64,000 nucleotides of DNA from Microbacterium sp. SORGH_AS_0888 (lineage in GTDB: Bacteria; Actinomycetota; Actinomycetes; Actinomycetales; Microbacteriaceae). A model generated the notes under the pieces. The model was given only the letters and a program-made list of their open reading frames with translations, did not search any database and was not told the origin of the DNA. Positions 24,329 to 33,108 of this stretch are shown piece after piece (position 1 is the stretch's first letter; each line of letters starts with the position of its first letter). Made by a program: the position numbers and the translations under genes. The stretch is from assembly GCF_030818905.1 (NCBI RefSeq), contig NZ_JAUTAZ010000001.1, forward strand, positions 2,604,001 to 2,668,000, in the 5' to 3' direction.

Positions 24329-24359
24329 GCCGCTCAGCCTAGCAAATGCGAGACGCCGA

Positions 24360-24391
24360 GGTTCGTATTTCTGCTACCGTAAATGCGAACC
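24360..24391. promoter_or_regulatory. TetR operator candidate (11-bp inverted repeat)
   Basis: GGTTCGTATTT and AAATGCGAACC are inverted repeats (10 of 11 match) ten bases apart, in the intergenic region between the tetR and dehydrogenase genes. A further AAATGCGAG lies at 24344-24352. Confidence 0.6.
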
Positions 24392-24417
24392 GCAACGTCT
24401 CGCGAAAGGAGACAGTC

Positions 24418-25125
24418 ATGCCCACCACTCTCGTCATCGGCGGCAGCTCCGGGATCGGACTGGCCACCGCCGTCCGGCTTGCCGCCCTGGGGGATATCGT
24501 TCACATCGCCGGCCGCCGCGCCGAGATCCTCGAGTCGGCGACCCAGACGCATCCCGAGCTGCAGCCGCATGTCCTCGATGCAGCCGAGGCACGTGCCGTG
24601 GAAGAGCTCTGCGTCGAGCTCGGCGAGATCGACCGTCTCGTCATCACGCTCAGCGGCAACAAGGGGGCGGGGCCGCTGGCCGACCTCGATCTCGACGTGC
24701 TGCGCAGCGCCTTCGAAGAGAAGCTCTGGCCCACCGTCACGGCGCTCAAGGCCGCACTCCCGTGCCTCGGGCCATCCAGCTCGATCACCCTCGTCGGGGC
24801 CGTCACCGCTCGTACGGGCATGCCCGGGACGGCGGGAATCGGCGCGCTCAACGCTGCGATCGAGGGACTCGTCGCGCCGCTCGCCGCAGAACTGGCGCCC
24901 ATCCGCGTGAACGCCGTCTCACCGGGATACGTGGAGACGCCCTGGTGGAGCATGGTTCCGGAGTCCGACCGCGCAGGGCTGTTCGCTCAGATCGCGGCGG
25001 GTCTGCCCACCGGAAGGATCGCTAGCGCGGACGACATCGCGCAGGTCCTCGTCCTGCTCGCCACGAATCCCAACATCACCGGAAGCGTGATCGAGTCCGA
25101 CGGCGGCGCGCACCTGGCCGTGTAG
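24418..25125 (+). CDS. Short-chain dehydrogenase/reductase fold protein with atypical active site
   Basis: 235 residues starting at ATG 24418 behind AAAGGAGACAGTC. The Rossmann nucleotide motif is GGSSGIG (8-14); ITLSGNKG corresponds to the usual NNAG region, and VNAVSPGYVETPW to the conserved PG motif. The catalytic YxxxK segment is replaced: the aligned stretch reads GIGALNAAIEGL, without Tyr or Lys. It binds NAD(P) by fold, but classical SDR catalysis is doubtful. It may use a different chemistry or be regulatory. Expression is probably TetR-controlled. The neighbours give no pathway. Confidence 0.8.
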   Translation: MPTTLVIGGSSGIGLATAVRLAALGDIVHIAGRRAEILESATQTHPELQPHVLDAAEARAVEELCVELGEIDRLVITLSGNKGAGPLADLDLDVLRSAFEEKLWPTVTALKAALPCLGPSSSITLVGAVTARTGMPGTAGIGALNAAIEGLVAPLAAELAPIRVNAVSPGYVETPWWSMVPESDRAGLFAQIAAGLPTGRIASADDIAQVLVLLATNPNITGSVIESDGGAHLAV

Positions 25126-25185
25126 TCCGCGAGGCTCTCGAGGGGAAGCCGGCCACGTCCGCGACGCCGTCGCGGACGTGGCGAG

Positions 25186-26454
25186 CTAGTCCTGAGGGGC
25201 GGAGGGGTCGCCCGCCTCGTCGCCCGGCTCCTCGTCGGGCGCGGCGACGCCGTCGGGGCGGATGAGCTCGCGCACCTCCGCCATGAAGCTCGTGAGCTGC
25301 TGCTGCTGCCAGCGGAGCTGGCGCGTGCGGTCCTCGGCGTCCCGGAGCACCCCGGTCGTGTGACCCGTGACGCTGTCGACGATCTTCTGCGCCTTGACGC
25401 GGGCGCGGTCCAGCGTCTCGCGGGCGCGCACCTGCGCGTCGGCTTCGATCTGCGCCGCCTGCGCGCGCATCAGGCGCTCGTAGTCGTCGGCCTTCGCGGA
25501 GATGCGCTGGGCGTGCTCCAGGGACGACGCGACCTGCTCGTTGGCGTCGGCGGTGATCCGCTCGGCGTGCGCGACCGCCTGGTTGTGCAGCACGAGGAAC
25601 TCCTGCTGCGCGTCGTCCTGCCGGCGCGTCAGCGTCTCCTCGAACTCCAGCACGCGGGCGTTCATCTCGCGGACGTCGCGCTCGGCATCCGCCCGGAGCT
25701 GCGTCGTCTCGCGCGTGACCATCGCCCGGAGCGCCGCCGCGCCCTTCTCGGCCTCGGTGCGGATCGTCGCCGCCTCCTGCTCGGCCTGGGCGACCTTCTC
25801 GGCGGCGTGGGCGGACTCGCGCTGGATGCGGGCCTCGTGCGCCGTGAACTCGGTCTCCATCCGCAGCCGCAGCTGGTCGGCGTCGTGCTGGGCCTGCGAG
25901 GCGATCCGCGCGACATCCGCGTCCACCTCGGCGCGTCGGGTCGCCGCCTCTTCGCGCGCGGCCTCGAGCAGTCGCTCGGCCTGCACCGCCGCGTTCTGGA
26001 TCAGGACGTTGGCCTGCTCCTCGGCCACCCGCAGCACGGCCTCGAACTGCTGGCGCGAAGCCGGTTCCTCACCGTCCTCCCTCGCCGGCGCGTCGACCAG
26101 CTGGGCGCTGAGCGCCGCGATCTGCTGCTCCGCCTCGGACGCCTGCGCCCGAGCGGCCGCGAGATCCGCGCCCAGGCGTTCGAGCGCCTCGTCGTTCTCC
26201 GCCCGGAGCGCATCGATCGTGGCGTGCTGCTCCGAGCGCAGCCGGTCGATCTCGTCGCGGTAGGTGTCGTCCAGGCTCGCGACCTGGGCGCTGGCCTGCT
26301 GCAGGCGGGCGCTGAGGTCGGCGATCGCCGCATCCACCTCGTGGCGCTCGTACCCGCGGAAGGCCACCGTGAAGGTCGCCGCCTCCCCGGGGGACTGCTG
26401 CATGAGCTCGTCGAAGGGCGAGCCGTCGCGGGCGGGAGGGTTCGGATCGGTCAT
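25186..26454 (-). CDS. DivIVA-like coiled-coil protein
   Basis: 422 residues. The N-terminus has FTVAFRGYERHEVDAAIADL, like the DivIVA membrane-curvature domain (FxxxxRGYdxxqVD). The remaining 350 residues are nearly continuous heptad-rich coiled coil, Ala/Glu/Arg/Gln-rich, ending in an acidic tail. Actinobacterial relatives act in polar growth or as scaffolds (Wag31, SepIVA, Scy-like). It is longer than Wag31 (about 260) and closer to large DivIVA-domain coiled-coil proteins of Microbacteriaceae. It stands alone, convergent with the SDR gene. It is not the housekeeping divIVA, as no division genes are near. Confidence 0.75.
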   Translation of the reverse strand: MTDPNPPARDGSPFDELMQQSPGEAATFTVAFRGYERHEVDAAIADLSARLQQASAQVASLDDTYRDEIDRLRSEQHATIDALRAENDEALERLGADLAAARAQASEAEQQIAALSAQLVDAPAREDGEEPASRQQFEAVLRVAEEQANVLIQNAAVQAERLLEAAREEAATRRAEVDADVARIASQAQHDADQLRLRMETEFTAHEARIQRESAHAAEKVAQAEQEAATIRTEAEKGAAALRAMVTRETTQLRADAERDVREMNARVLEFEETLTRRQDDAQQEFLVLHNQAVAHAERITADANEQVASSLEHAQRISAKADDYERLMRAQAAQIEADAQVRARETLDRARVKAQKIVDSVTGHTTGVLRDAEDRTRQLRWQQQQLTSFMAEVRELIRPDGVAAPDEEPGDEAGDPSAPQD

Positions 26455-26652
26455 GACAGCGCCTTACTGCGGGGCAAGCGGGAAGAAGAGCGAGGGAACA
26501 CGACCAGCATGTCGTACCTATCGTATGCATCGGCAGGGAGCGCGTGAATGCCGTAGGCGTCCCCCGTCGACCTGCGCTGATGGGGGTTAGCACAGGCCGG
26601 TGCGCCGCGAAAGGGGGAGGGGATGCCGCACCGGCGCGATCACGATGGAGTC

Positions 26653-26811
26653 ATGATCGGAATCGCAGTCCTGTTGGTCATCGTCGGTATCGTGCTGCTG
26701 CTGCTCGGCGTCTTCGTGGAGGCCGTCAAGTTCCTGCTCTGGATCGGCATCATCCTCCTCGTGATCGGTGTCATCGCGGGCCTCATGAGGTTCATCCGAC
26801 GACAGGTGTAG
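26653..26811 (+). CDS. Small membrane protein, DUF6131-like
   Basis: 52 residues starting MIGIAVLLVIVGIVLLLLG: two hydrophobic segments with a turn at VEAVKFL and a basic end MRFIRRQV. This matches the small DUF6131-type membrane proteins of actinobacteria. The frame opens upstream at 26623, but ATG 26653 begins the membrane segment directly and is preferred. The hydrolase gene follows within 22 bases. Function unknown. Confidence 0.6.
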   Translation: MIGIAVLLVIVGIVLLLLGVFVEAVKFLLWIGIILLVIGVIAGLMRFIRRQV

Positions 26812-26833
26812 CGGAAGGCGGCACAATCGAGGG

Positions 26834-27634
26834 GTGAGCAGCCCGCTTCCCGAACTGACCCGGGTCCCCGACCCCGTCTACGTCATGGCGCCCGACGGGG
26901 TGCGCATCGCGACCTACTGCTGGGGCGACGACTCCGAGCCGACCGTGGTGGCGGTGCACGGCTTCGCCTCGAGCACTCGCGACAACTGGGTGAGCACGGG
27001 GTGGGTGCGCGACCTGACCCGCGCCGGCTACCGGGTCCTGGCGCTCGACCAGCGCGGTCACGGCCGCAGCGACAAGCCGCACGAGCCGGCCGCCTACGCC
27101 CTGTCGGCGTTCGTCGCCGACGTCGAGGCCGTGCTCGACACGTATCTCGTGGATGAGGCGTTCTACGTCGGCTACTCGCTCGGCGCGCGGGTGGGCTGGG
27201 AGGTCGCCGCCGAGCTGACGCCGCGCATCGAGCGGGTCGTGCTGGGCGGCGTGCCGGACGGCGTGCCGCTCAACCGCCTCGACCTCGACCAGGCCCGCGC
27301 CTTCGTGACGGAGGGCACGCCGGTCACCGACACCGTCACGCAGAACTACGTGCGCCTGATCGAGCGCGTCGGCGGCAACGACCTCCGCGCTCTCCTCGCC
27401 ATCGCGGAGGGGATGCGGACGCAGGGCGCCGCGGACCCCGATCCCTCGCATGCCCCCTCACAGCCGATCCTGTTCGCGACCGGCACGGAGGACGCGATCA
27501 TCGAGGGATCGCGGGCGCTCGCCGCGGCGTGCCCCCAGGGGCGTTTCGTCGAGATCCCCGGGCGCCACCACTTCAACGCACCCGGCTCCCGCGAGTTCCG
27601 ACGGGCCGCCCTCGATTTCCTCAGCGAGGGGTGA
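26834..27634 (+). CDS. Alpha/beta hydrolase
   Basis: 266 residues from GTG 26834. Oxyanion-hole motif VHGFASS, the DQRGHGRSDKP turn, nucleophile Ser115 in GYSLGAR and catalytic His in GRHHFNAPG define an alpha/beta hydrolase of the epoxide hydrolase/lactonase-like branch. The acid is probably an Asp in the TGTEDAII strand. It is cytoplasmic, with no signal peptide. Substrate is unknown; it is convergent with the sigma-factor fusion gene. Confidence 0.85.
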   Translation: MSSPLPELTRVPDPVYVMAPDGVRIATYCWGDDSEPTVVAVHGFASSTRDNWVSTGWVRDLTRAGYRVLALDQRGHGRSDKPHEPAAYALSAFVADVEAVLDTYLVDEAFYVGYSLGARVGWEVAAELTPRIERVVLGGVPDGVPLNRLDLDQARAFVTEGTPVTDTVTQNYVRLIERVGGNDLRALLAIAEGMRTQGAADPDPSHAPSQPILFATGTEDAIIEGSRALAAACPQGRFVEIPGRHHFNAPGSREFRRAALDFLSEG

Positions 27635-27647
27635 CCCGGCGGCGCTC

Positions 27648-29540
27648 TCACTCCGCCGTGAAGGTGACGAACTCCGCCGGGCCGTGACGCCCGGTCGCGG
27701 GATCGATGTACCGGATGCCGATCGTGACCGCGCCCCGGTCGGGCACCGTGAAGGTCTGGGAGAACCCGCCGTCGGCGTTCAACACCATCGGGGTCGGCCG
27801 GCACGGTGACGGATCCGGGAGCTTGATGCGCTGCACGGATGCCGAGGGCTCGCCCTGGATGGAGAGGGTGAAGCCCCTGCCGTCGACGGTCGACCCGTTC
27901 TCGGGCGAGAGGAGCGTGGGCGGCTCCGCGACCGTGATGGCCACCGGTGCGCTGGGATCGGAGGTCTGGCCGCCGATCGTCTGCGTCGCCCGGAGCACGT
28001 GCGCGCCGGCGGGAAGATATGCGCTCGCGTCCGTGGTGCACGCGCTCCCCGACAGGTCGTCGACGCTCCAGGAGCCCTCGCCGTCCGCGACCGTCTGCGC
28101 GAAGCGCGCGCCGTTCTCGTCGCGGATCTCGATCACGGCACCGGCGAGCGCGCCCGTTCCGCTGAGCAGCGGATAGACCCTGGGCCCCGCGCTCGTGTCC
28201 GCGACGACGGCCGGCGCCGGGGGCACGTCGGGGACGGGAATCGTCGGGGTCGGTGTCGGCGTCGGGGTGGGGGTTGGTGTGGGTGTCGGGGTTGGTGTGG
28301 GTGTCGGTGTCGGGGTGGGTGTCTGCGAGGGGGTCGGGGTGGGGGCCTCTGCCGGGCTCGGGCTGGGCGCCGGCGTGGGCCGAGGCGTGCGAGACGGTGA
28401 CGGGGTGGGAATCGGCGTCACCTGCGGCGTCGGCGACGCCGTGGCGACGGGGGTCGGGGTTGCGGAGGGGACGGCGACGGGATCGTGCTCACCGGGCCCG
28501 GGCTGTGCGCCCCCGGCGTTCAGATCGACGGGGACCTCGGCGATATCGACCTGTGTCGCAGGACCCGGTGCGCCGATCGCGGCCCATGCGATCCCCCCGA
28601 CCGCGACCACGGCGGCGACGGCCGCCGCCATCAACGCCGCTTGCTTCGCCGTCGGGCGTCGCAGCCGCACGACGCGGCCGAGTACGGCGGGACCGGGCGC
28701 GGGCGCGGCGGGGCCACCGCCTGCGCCAGCGGCCCCGAGCGCGACGACCCCGCTCTGCGCGGCGCCCGACTGTGCCCACGCCGCGTAGCACGCCGTCGCC
28801 GACACCCCGACGACGAGCGGCAGCAGCACGAGCGCCAGGCGGGACGACACGTCCTGTGCCTCCGCCCAGGCCAGCGCGCAACCCGTGCAGGTCTCCAGGT
28901 GGGCCTCGACGCGCCGGGCGTCTCGCCTGGCGAGTCCGCCCCGCGTGTGTGCGCCCAGCAGGGCGAGCGTGTCGGTGCACTCCGGGCTCGTCGCATCCTT
29001 CAGCTGCATCGCGATCCACGCGTCTCGGAAGCCCGTCCGCGCCCGCACGAGCAGTGCCGATGCCGCGTTCGGGGCGAGTCCCAGCAGCGGCGCGAAGTGA
29101 CGGGGTTTGAGCCCGTCCACCTCGGCGTACCAGAGCACCTCCTGCCAGCGGGTGGGCAGCGTGCGGAAGGCGCGGGCCGTCGCTCCGCGTTCCAGCGCGT
29201 TCTCGGTCTCGCGCGCCACGTCGTCGTCCGCCGCCTGCTCGGCCAGGTCGGTCGCGTCGACGCGGCCCTCCCGCGTGCCCCACTCGCGGGCGACGTTGCG
29301 GACCGAGGTCAGCAGGTACGGGCGGAAGCCCATCGTGGGCCCGCCGCCGCGTCCGATCGCCGCGAGGATGCGCGCGAACGCCTCGGCGACCAGGTCGTCG
29401 GGGTCCAGGCTCGAGAACGACCGCGCGACGGCGTGAGCTGCGACCGAGTGGCGCAGCCACAGCTCGCCGTACGCCGAACGGTCGCCCGCGCGCACGCGGG
29501 CGACGAGGTCGTCATCGGAAAGCGGTGGTGAGGAAGTCAT
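27648..29540 (-). CDS. ECF sigma factor fused to zinc-finger anti-sigma, membrane and extracellular domains
   Basis: 630 residues. Sigma region 2 (about 20-90, with SLDPDDLVAEAFARIL and FRPYLLTSVRNVA) and region 4 (about 120-180, LPTRWQEVLWYAEVDGLKP) are followed by a ZAS zinc-binding motif (His214, Cys218, Cys221), a hydrophobic stretch about 236-256, a second membrane span about 305-330, a Thr-Pro repeat linker (about 360-440) and Ig-like extracellular domains. The layout ties a sigma factor to its own anti-sigma and a surface sensor, so release would need proteolysis or a conformational change. The final Ig-like parts resemble carbohydrate or matrix-binding modules. The promoter targeted cannot be read. 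Confidence 0.85.
   Translation of the reverse strand: MTSSPPLSDDDLVARVRAGDRSAYGELWLRHSVAAHAVARSFSSLDPDDLVAEAFARILAAIGRGGGPTMGFRPYLLTSVRNVAREWGTREGRVDATDLAEQAADDDVARETENALERGATARAFRTLPTRWQEVLWYAEVDGLKPRHFAPLLGLAPNAASALLVRARTGFRDAWIAMQLKDATSPECTDTLALLGAHTRGGLARRDARRVEAHLETCTGCALAWAEAQDVSSRLALVLLPLVVGVSATACYAAWAQSGAAQSGVVALGAAGAGGGPAAPAPGPAVLGRVVRLRRPTAKQAALMAAAVAAVVAVGGIAWAAIGAPGPATQVDIAEVPVDLNAGGAQPGPGEHDPVAVPSATPTPVATASPTPQVTPIPTPSPSRTPRPTPAPSPSPAEAPTPTPSQTPTPTPTPTPTPTPTPTPTPTPTPTPTIPVPDVPPAPAVVADTSAGPRVYPLLSGTGALAGAVIEIRDENGARFAQTVADGEGSWSVDDLSGSACTTDASAYLPAGAHVLRATQTIGGQTSDPSAPVAITVAEPPTLLSPENGSTVDGRGFTLSIQGEPSASVQRIKLPDPSPCRPTPMVLNADGGFSQTFTVPDRGAVTIGIRYIDPATGRHGPAEFVTFTAE
28225..28350. 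repeat. GGTGTSGG-type tandem repeats encoding Thr-Pro linker
   Basis: Short tandem units around GGTGTCGGGGTTGG (plus strand) give the TP-repeat of the fusion protein on the minus strand. They are prone to slippage and could vary in number between strains. Confidence 0.6.
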
Positions 29541-29976
29541 TCGTCGCGGATTCTACCCCCGCCCGCTCCGGCTCGATCTCGGCCAGAGTGTGGGCGATGG
29601 CGGTCAGATTGCGGATGCGGCGGCGGAGCGCCGCGAAGCCGATGGGGCAGAACAGATCGCAGTCGAGGACGACGGTGTCGTGCCCGTCCTCGACGAGGAT
29701 CGCCTGCCAGGGACCGCGATCGCCGAACACGGCACCGGCCGGCGGGAGCACGAACCGCGCCTCCGCCCGGCGCCACCGTCGGTGCGTATGACCGGAGCCG
29801 CTCACGACGTGCACGCAGTCGCCGCGGAAGACCATGGCGCGCACCACCACGGCGGGCACCGCCGGTTTCCGGGCGCGGCTGCTTCTCGGGCGGCGATCCG
29901 CCCAGATGACGGCATCCCCCGCACGCAGCGGGATCCGGTCTCGCGCCAGCCGGCGTCGCAGCAGTCGTTCCTTCAT
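29512..29976 (-). CDS. Hypothetical protein, 154 aa
   Basis: A basic protein starting MKERLLRRRLARDRIPLRAG. It contains AVIWADRRPR, VVVRAMVFRGDCVHV and DTVVLDCDLFCPIGFAALRR, which look conserved but are not recognised. The last 29 bases overlap the start of the sigma-fusion gene, suggesting co-transcription. No membrane segment is clear. The coding bias is good, so I treat it as a real gene with unknown function. Confidence 0.55.
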   Translation of the reverse strand: MKERLLRRRLARDRIPLRAGDAVIWADRRPRSSRARKPAVPAVVVRAMVFRGDCVHVVSGSGHTHRRWRRAEARFVLPPAGAVFGDRGPWQAILVEDGHDTVVLDCDLFCPIGFAALRRRIRNLTAIAHTLAEIEPERAGVESATNDFLTTAFR

Positions 29977-30109
29977 ATTCGCGAGATGTCAACAGGTCGA
30001 GATCGTGACGCGGGTACTCGGCGGAGATCTTTTTTCGAAACCTGCGTCACGATTCCGGGCCGAGGGCGTCTCTTCCTTCGTGACGAGGGCGAGGGCGAGG
30101 TCAGGGCGG

Positions 30110-31414
30110 ATGTCGGAGTATGCAGAGGCGGCAACCGCCATCCGGGTGAGGTTGAGTGCGGTCGCCTACGAGGCGGCGCGGGAACTGGCGGAGGCCGAAC
30201 GGGCACGACTGCGACGACGGATGCCTTCGCAGGCCGATGCGCTCGACGACGTGACGGATGCTGCCAGGGCCGACCTGTGGACCGCGATCGCGGAGGCCGA
30301 GTTCTACTCCGGGAGGTTGCGTGCGGCGTCGGAGGCCGCGCGCGCCGCGATCGAGGTCGGCGGCAGCCGCGGTCACATCGGTCATCGCGCCCAGGCGATG
30401 CTCGCCGTGGCGTACGCCCTCAACGGTGAGACGAGCCGCGCGCGGCGGGCGATCTGGCTCTCCGGGAGGGTCGAGCGCGGCTGCCCGGCCCTCGCGCTGG
30501 CGATCGCGGAGGCGTCCGTGTCGCTCGTCGAGGGCGACCTCGAGTCGGTCGAGGAGATCGGGAACCGACTCTTCCAGATCGAAGGCGCCGCGTGGGCTCC
30601 TGCGGCCGGAGCGATCTGCTCTTCTCTCGTGCGTCTGCTGAGGGGCGACGCGAGCGGCGCTCTCGCCGAAGCTGCCGCGCTCACCTCCGGCATCGACGTC
30701 GCTCGCCTGCCACCGATCCTGCGCATGAGTGCCGTCCAGGTGCTCGCCGCTTCCCACCTCGTTCGCGGCGACCGTGTACGCGTGCTCTCCGTCCTCGGTC
30801 CGGATCACGGCGACGACCCGACCCACCTGCTCTGCCGCTGTGGCTTCGCCGGCGCCGCGATGCTGCCGGACGCGCTCATGGCGCTCCGTGCCACGGATGT
30901 GTGCCTGCGTGTGGGCGCCGAGCACAGCTTGAGCACCTTGCCTCGGACGCTGCTGGTGCGCGCGCTCGCGTACCGGCAGCTGGGCGACCTCGGGCAGGCC
31001 CGGATGGCCGCGGAGGAGGCGGTCAGCCTTGCCGCCGTCGGCGGCGGCTGCTCGCCGTCGGCCCTCATCGGACTCGACGGTGAAGAGGTCCTCGAGATGC
31101 TGAACGAGGTCTTCGGCCCGCGGGAGCAGTGGGCGCCCGAGGTCGCCGACGTCGCGGATGTCGTGGCGCGGCTTCCGCGGCCCACGGCCCCGGCGGCACC
31201 GACGCTGCCGCATCTGACGCCGCGGGAGCGTGTCGTGGCCGCGGAGCTGCGCACGGACGCGACGATCCCCGAGATCGCGGCAACCCTGCGGGTGTCGTTC
31301 AACACCGTGAAGACGCAGACGCGCTCCCTCTACCTCAAGCTCGGGGTCTCCAGCAGGGAGCAGGCGATCGAGCGTCTGGAGCTCGCCGGCTTCTTCCTCG
31401 GCGAGTCCTGCTGA
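30110..31414 (+). CDS. LuxR-family regulator with TPR-like N-terminus
   Basis: 434 residues from ATG 30110. The C-terminal HTH is LTPRERVVAAELRTDATIPE, then IAATLRVSFNTVKTQTRSLY and LKLGVSSREQAIERL, a typical LuxR/GerE domain. The first 370 residues are alpha-helical pairs similar to the tetratricopeptide/MalT-like region of large LuxR proteins but without an ATPase domain. The frame is open upstream; the start is chosen at the beginning of good codon usage. It is divergent from the 29512 gene and might control that operon. The signal is unknown. Confidence 0.8.
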   Translation: MSEYAEAATAIRVRLSAVAYEAARELAEAERARLRRRMPSQADALDDVTDAARADLWTAIAEAEFYSGRLRAASEAARAAIEVGGSRGHIGHRAQAMLAVAYALNGETSRARRAIWLSGRVERGCPALALAIAEASVSLVEGDLESVEEIGNRLFQIEGAAWAPAAGAICSSLVRLLRGDASGALAEAAALTSGIDVARLPPILRMSAVQVLAASHLVRGDRVRVLSVLGPDHGDDPTHLLCRCGFAGAAMLPDALMALRATDVCLRVGAEHSLSTLPRTLLVRALAYRQLGDLGQARMAAEEAVSLAAVGGGCSPSALIGLDGEEVLEMLNEVFGPREQWAPEVADVADVVARLPRPTAPAAPTLPHLTPRERVVAAELRTDATIPEIAATLRVSFNTVKTQTRSLYLKLGVSSREQAIERLELAGFFLGESC

Positions 31415-31453
31415 GCGGCGCCCCTCACGCGGCCGGGCGGCGCCGGCGGACGC

Positions 31454-32089
31454 TCAGCTCCCGTAGCCCCTGCCGGTCGAGATGCCGCTCTGGATCATCG
31501 TCAGCATGGAGTCCATGGCGAGCCACATGATCACGCCGGTGACGATGAAGGAGACCGCCATCGTCGCGCCGAGGCCCCACAGCGGGGCGGCGCCGCGCCC
31601 CGTGCGACGCCGGACGACGACCGTACGGCCGATCACGTACACGATGCTGAGGAACTGCCAGGGCCAGGGGAACGGCTGGTCGATCCCCCGCGCGACGAGC
31701 GTGCGGTGGTCGAGGTAGGCGAACCACGCGTTGAGGCCGTAGATGACGAAGCCGACCAGGGTCGCTGCCCAGTAGAGCGGTTCGGTGTAGATGCGCAGCG
31801 ACGCCTCCACACCGCGGCTCGGGTCCGTCAGGATCCCGCGGTAGTCGAAGACCTCGCCCCACGGGACGAACAGCAGGAGGAGGGCGGGGACGACCGGCAG
31901 CAGCACGATGAGCCAGATCCAGACGGTGTTCGTATCGGCCCCGGGCGAGCGCCGCGGCGCCGCCGCGGCAGCGGGAGCCGCGGGCTGCTGGTGGGTCGTC
32001 CACGCCGTGCCGTCCCAGTACCGGACCGTGCCCGGTGCGGACGGGTCGGGATACCAGCCTGCGGGAGTGGGGAGCTGCGGTGCCGTCAT
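31454..32089 (-). CDS. DUF2510-domain membrane protein
   Basis: 211 residues. The N-terminal PAGWYPDPSAPGTVRYWDG is the DUF2510 motif found on many actinobacterial membrane proteins; a Pro/Ala linker leads to four hydrophobic spans (about 57-75, 105-125, 145-165, 175-200). Likely an integral membrane protein with the DUF2510 module in the cytoplasm. Family members have no proven function. It is alone between the LuxR gene and the small gene at 32154. Confidence 0.75.
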   Translation of the reverse strand: MTAPQLPTPAGWYPDPSAPGTVRYWDGTAWTTHQQPAAPAAAAAPRRSPGADTNTVWIWLIVLLPVVPALLLLFVPWGEVFDYRGILTDPSRGVEASLRIYTEPLYWAATLVGFVIYGLNAWFAYLDHRTLVARGIDQPFPWPWQFLSIVYVIGRTVVVRRRTGRGAAPLWGLGATMAVSFIVTGVIMWLAMDSMLTMIQSGISTGRGYGS

Positions 32090-32153
32090 GAGGCGAGCCT
32101 AGCGACCCGCCGCGGGCTTCATCCCGACGGTGTGGATGGTGTGGTCGGATGTG

Positions 32154-32309
32154 TCATCTGCTGAGGATCGCCGCGACGGCGATGACGGCCACCCCGAGAG
32201 CCAGGAGGACGACACCCAGGTAGACGCTCCAGTGGGTGCCGTACTTCACGGGTGGCTTACGCGAGCTCGAACGACGGCGCTTGCCGCGGCGTGAACGTGA
32301 AGTCGTCAT
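32154..32309 (-). CDS. Small basic single-span membrane protein, 51 aa
   Basis: Starts MTTSRSRRGKRRRSSSRKPP, a strongly basic head, followed by WSVYLGVVLLALGVAVIAV as the span. It resembles the 45-residue protein at 18596. Alternative in-frame starts upstream would only add weakly coding sequence. Role unknown; it may be membrane-associated with nucleic-acid contact through the basic head. Confidence 0.6.
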   Translation of the reverse strand: MTTSRSRRGKRRRSSSRKPPVKYGTHWSVYLGVVLLALGVAVIAVAAILSR

Positions 32310-32392
32310 GATGAGAACTTTCTCATCATCGTGTGAACGACTGTTTACAATCCCTGATGAGGGCATGAATACGGGACGCGGCCCGGGCGTGG

Positions 32393-32833
32393 TCAGCGGC
32401 GCTCGCGCGCGAGGAACGGCCGTGGCCACGCTCCGAGGGCGAGGACGGCGAGCACCGTCTGGGCCAGCCCGGTCGCGAAGTAGAGGCCGTGCAGGGGCGA
32501 CCACACCAGCATGAGCGCCACCTCGGCGAAGATCCAGATCATCATGACCAGGCCGGCCGCGGCCTGCATGCCCGCGGCGAGCCGGAAGCGGCGGTACTGG
32601 GCGACGAGCGCGAGCGCCTGTGTGCCGCCCACCACGACGCCGAGGATGACTCCCGGCCACACGTAGCTGCGGAAGATGGTGCCCTCCAGCCATTCCAGCG
32701 GGATGCCGAGGCCGCCGCCGACGGTGAGTCCGACCATGCCGATGAGCGCCGACACCGCGTTGAACCACGCGATGACGTACAGGGCGATGCGCAGAGCGCG
32801 GGATGTCGGCGCGTCGGAGGTCATGGCGCTCAC
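32393..32833 (-). CDS. Four-span membrane protein, 146 aa
   Basis: Starts with GTG 32833 (or ATG 32824). There are four hydrophobic segments and a short basic tail (RPFLARERR). It is recognised only as a small membrane protein of the kind common in Microbacteriaceae. The small gene at 32835 ends two bases before its start, so the two probably form an operon. Confidence 0.65.
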   Translation of the reverse strand: MSAMTSDAPTSRALRIALYVIAWFNAVSALIGMVGLTVGGGLGIPLEWLEGTIFRSYVWPGVILGVVVGGTQALALVAQYRRFRLAAGMQAAAGLVMMIWIFAEVALMLVWSPLHGLYFATGLAQTVLAVLALGAWPRPFLARERR

Positions 32834-32834
32834 G

Positions 32835-33056
32835 CTAGGGCTCGGGCGGCCGCCGCGATGGGGCCGCTATCAGGCGATGAGAACGTCGGGTCACCGCGTC
32901 CAGTGCCGGGGCGACGAGGAGCGCCGGGGCCGAGCGGGTGAGCTCCGCCTCGCGTCCGACCCACGGCGGCGTGCTGCCGGCGAGGACGTTGCCGACGACG
33001 ACACCGATGACGAGCGCGACGGTGCCGGGCACCATGAGCACGCGGGTGAGCGTCAT
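32835..33056 (-). CDS. Possible small membrane protein, 73 aa
   Basis: MTLTRVLMVPGTVALVIGVV starts a single hydrophobic segment, followed by a soluble tail ending PSRRPPEP. Its stop lies directly before the next gene on the same strand. The codon bias is fair but the frame is short and the start has only a weak ribosome site, so this is tentative. Confidence 0.4.
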   Translation of the reverse strand: MTLTRVLMVPGTVALVIGVVVGNVLAGSTPPWVGREAELTRSAPALLVAPALDAVTRRSHRLIAAPSRRPPEP

Positions 33057-33108
33057 GCGGGTCACGACGGCGGTGCGCCGCTTCGCGCCGTGGCGTAGTT
33101 TCGGGGGT

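Noticed and set aside
25360..26547. A 395-residue plus-strand frame opposite the coiled-coil gene
   Set aside because: Antisense shadow of high-GC coding DNA; composition is leucine/arginine-rich without motifs, and the opposite frame has the DivIVA motif.
28225..28350. Tandem short repeats resembling a CRISPR array
   Set aside because: Units are too short and contiguous and encode a Thr-Pro linker in frame; there are no spacers and no cas genes.
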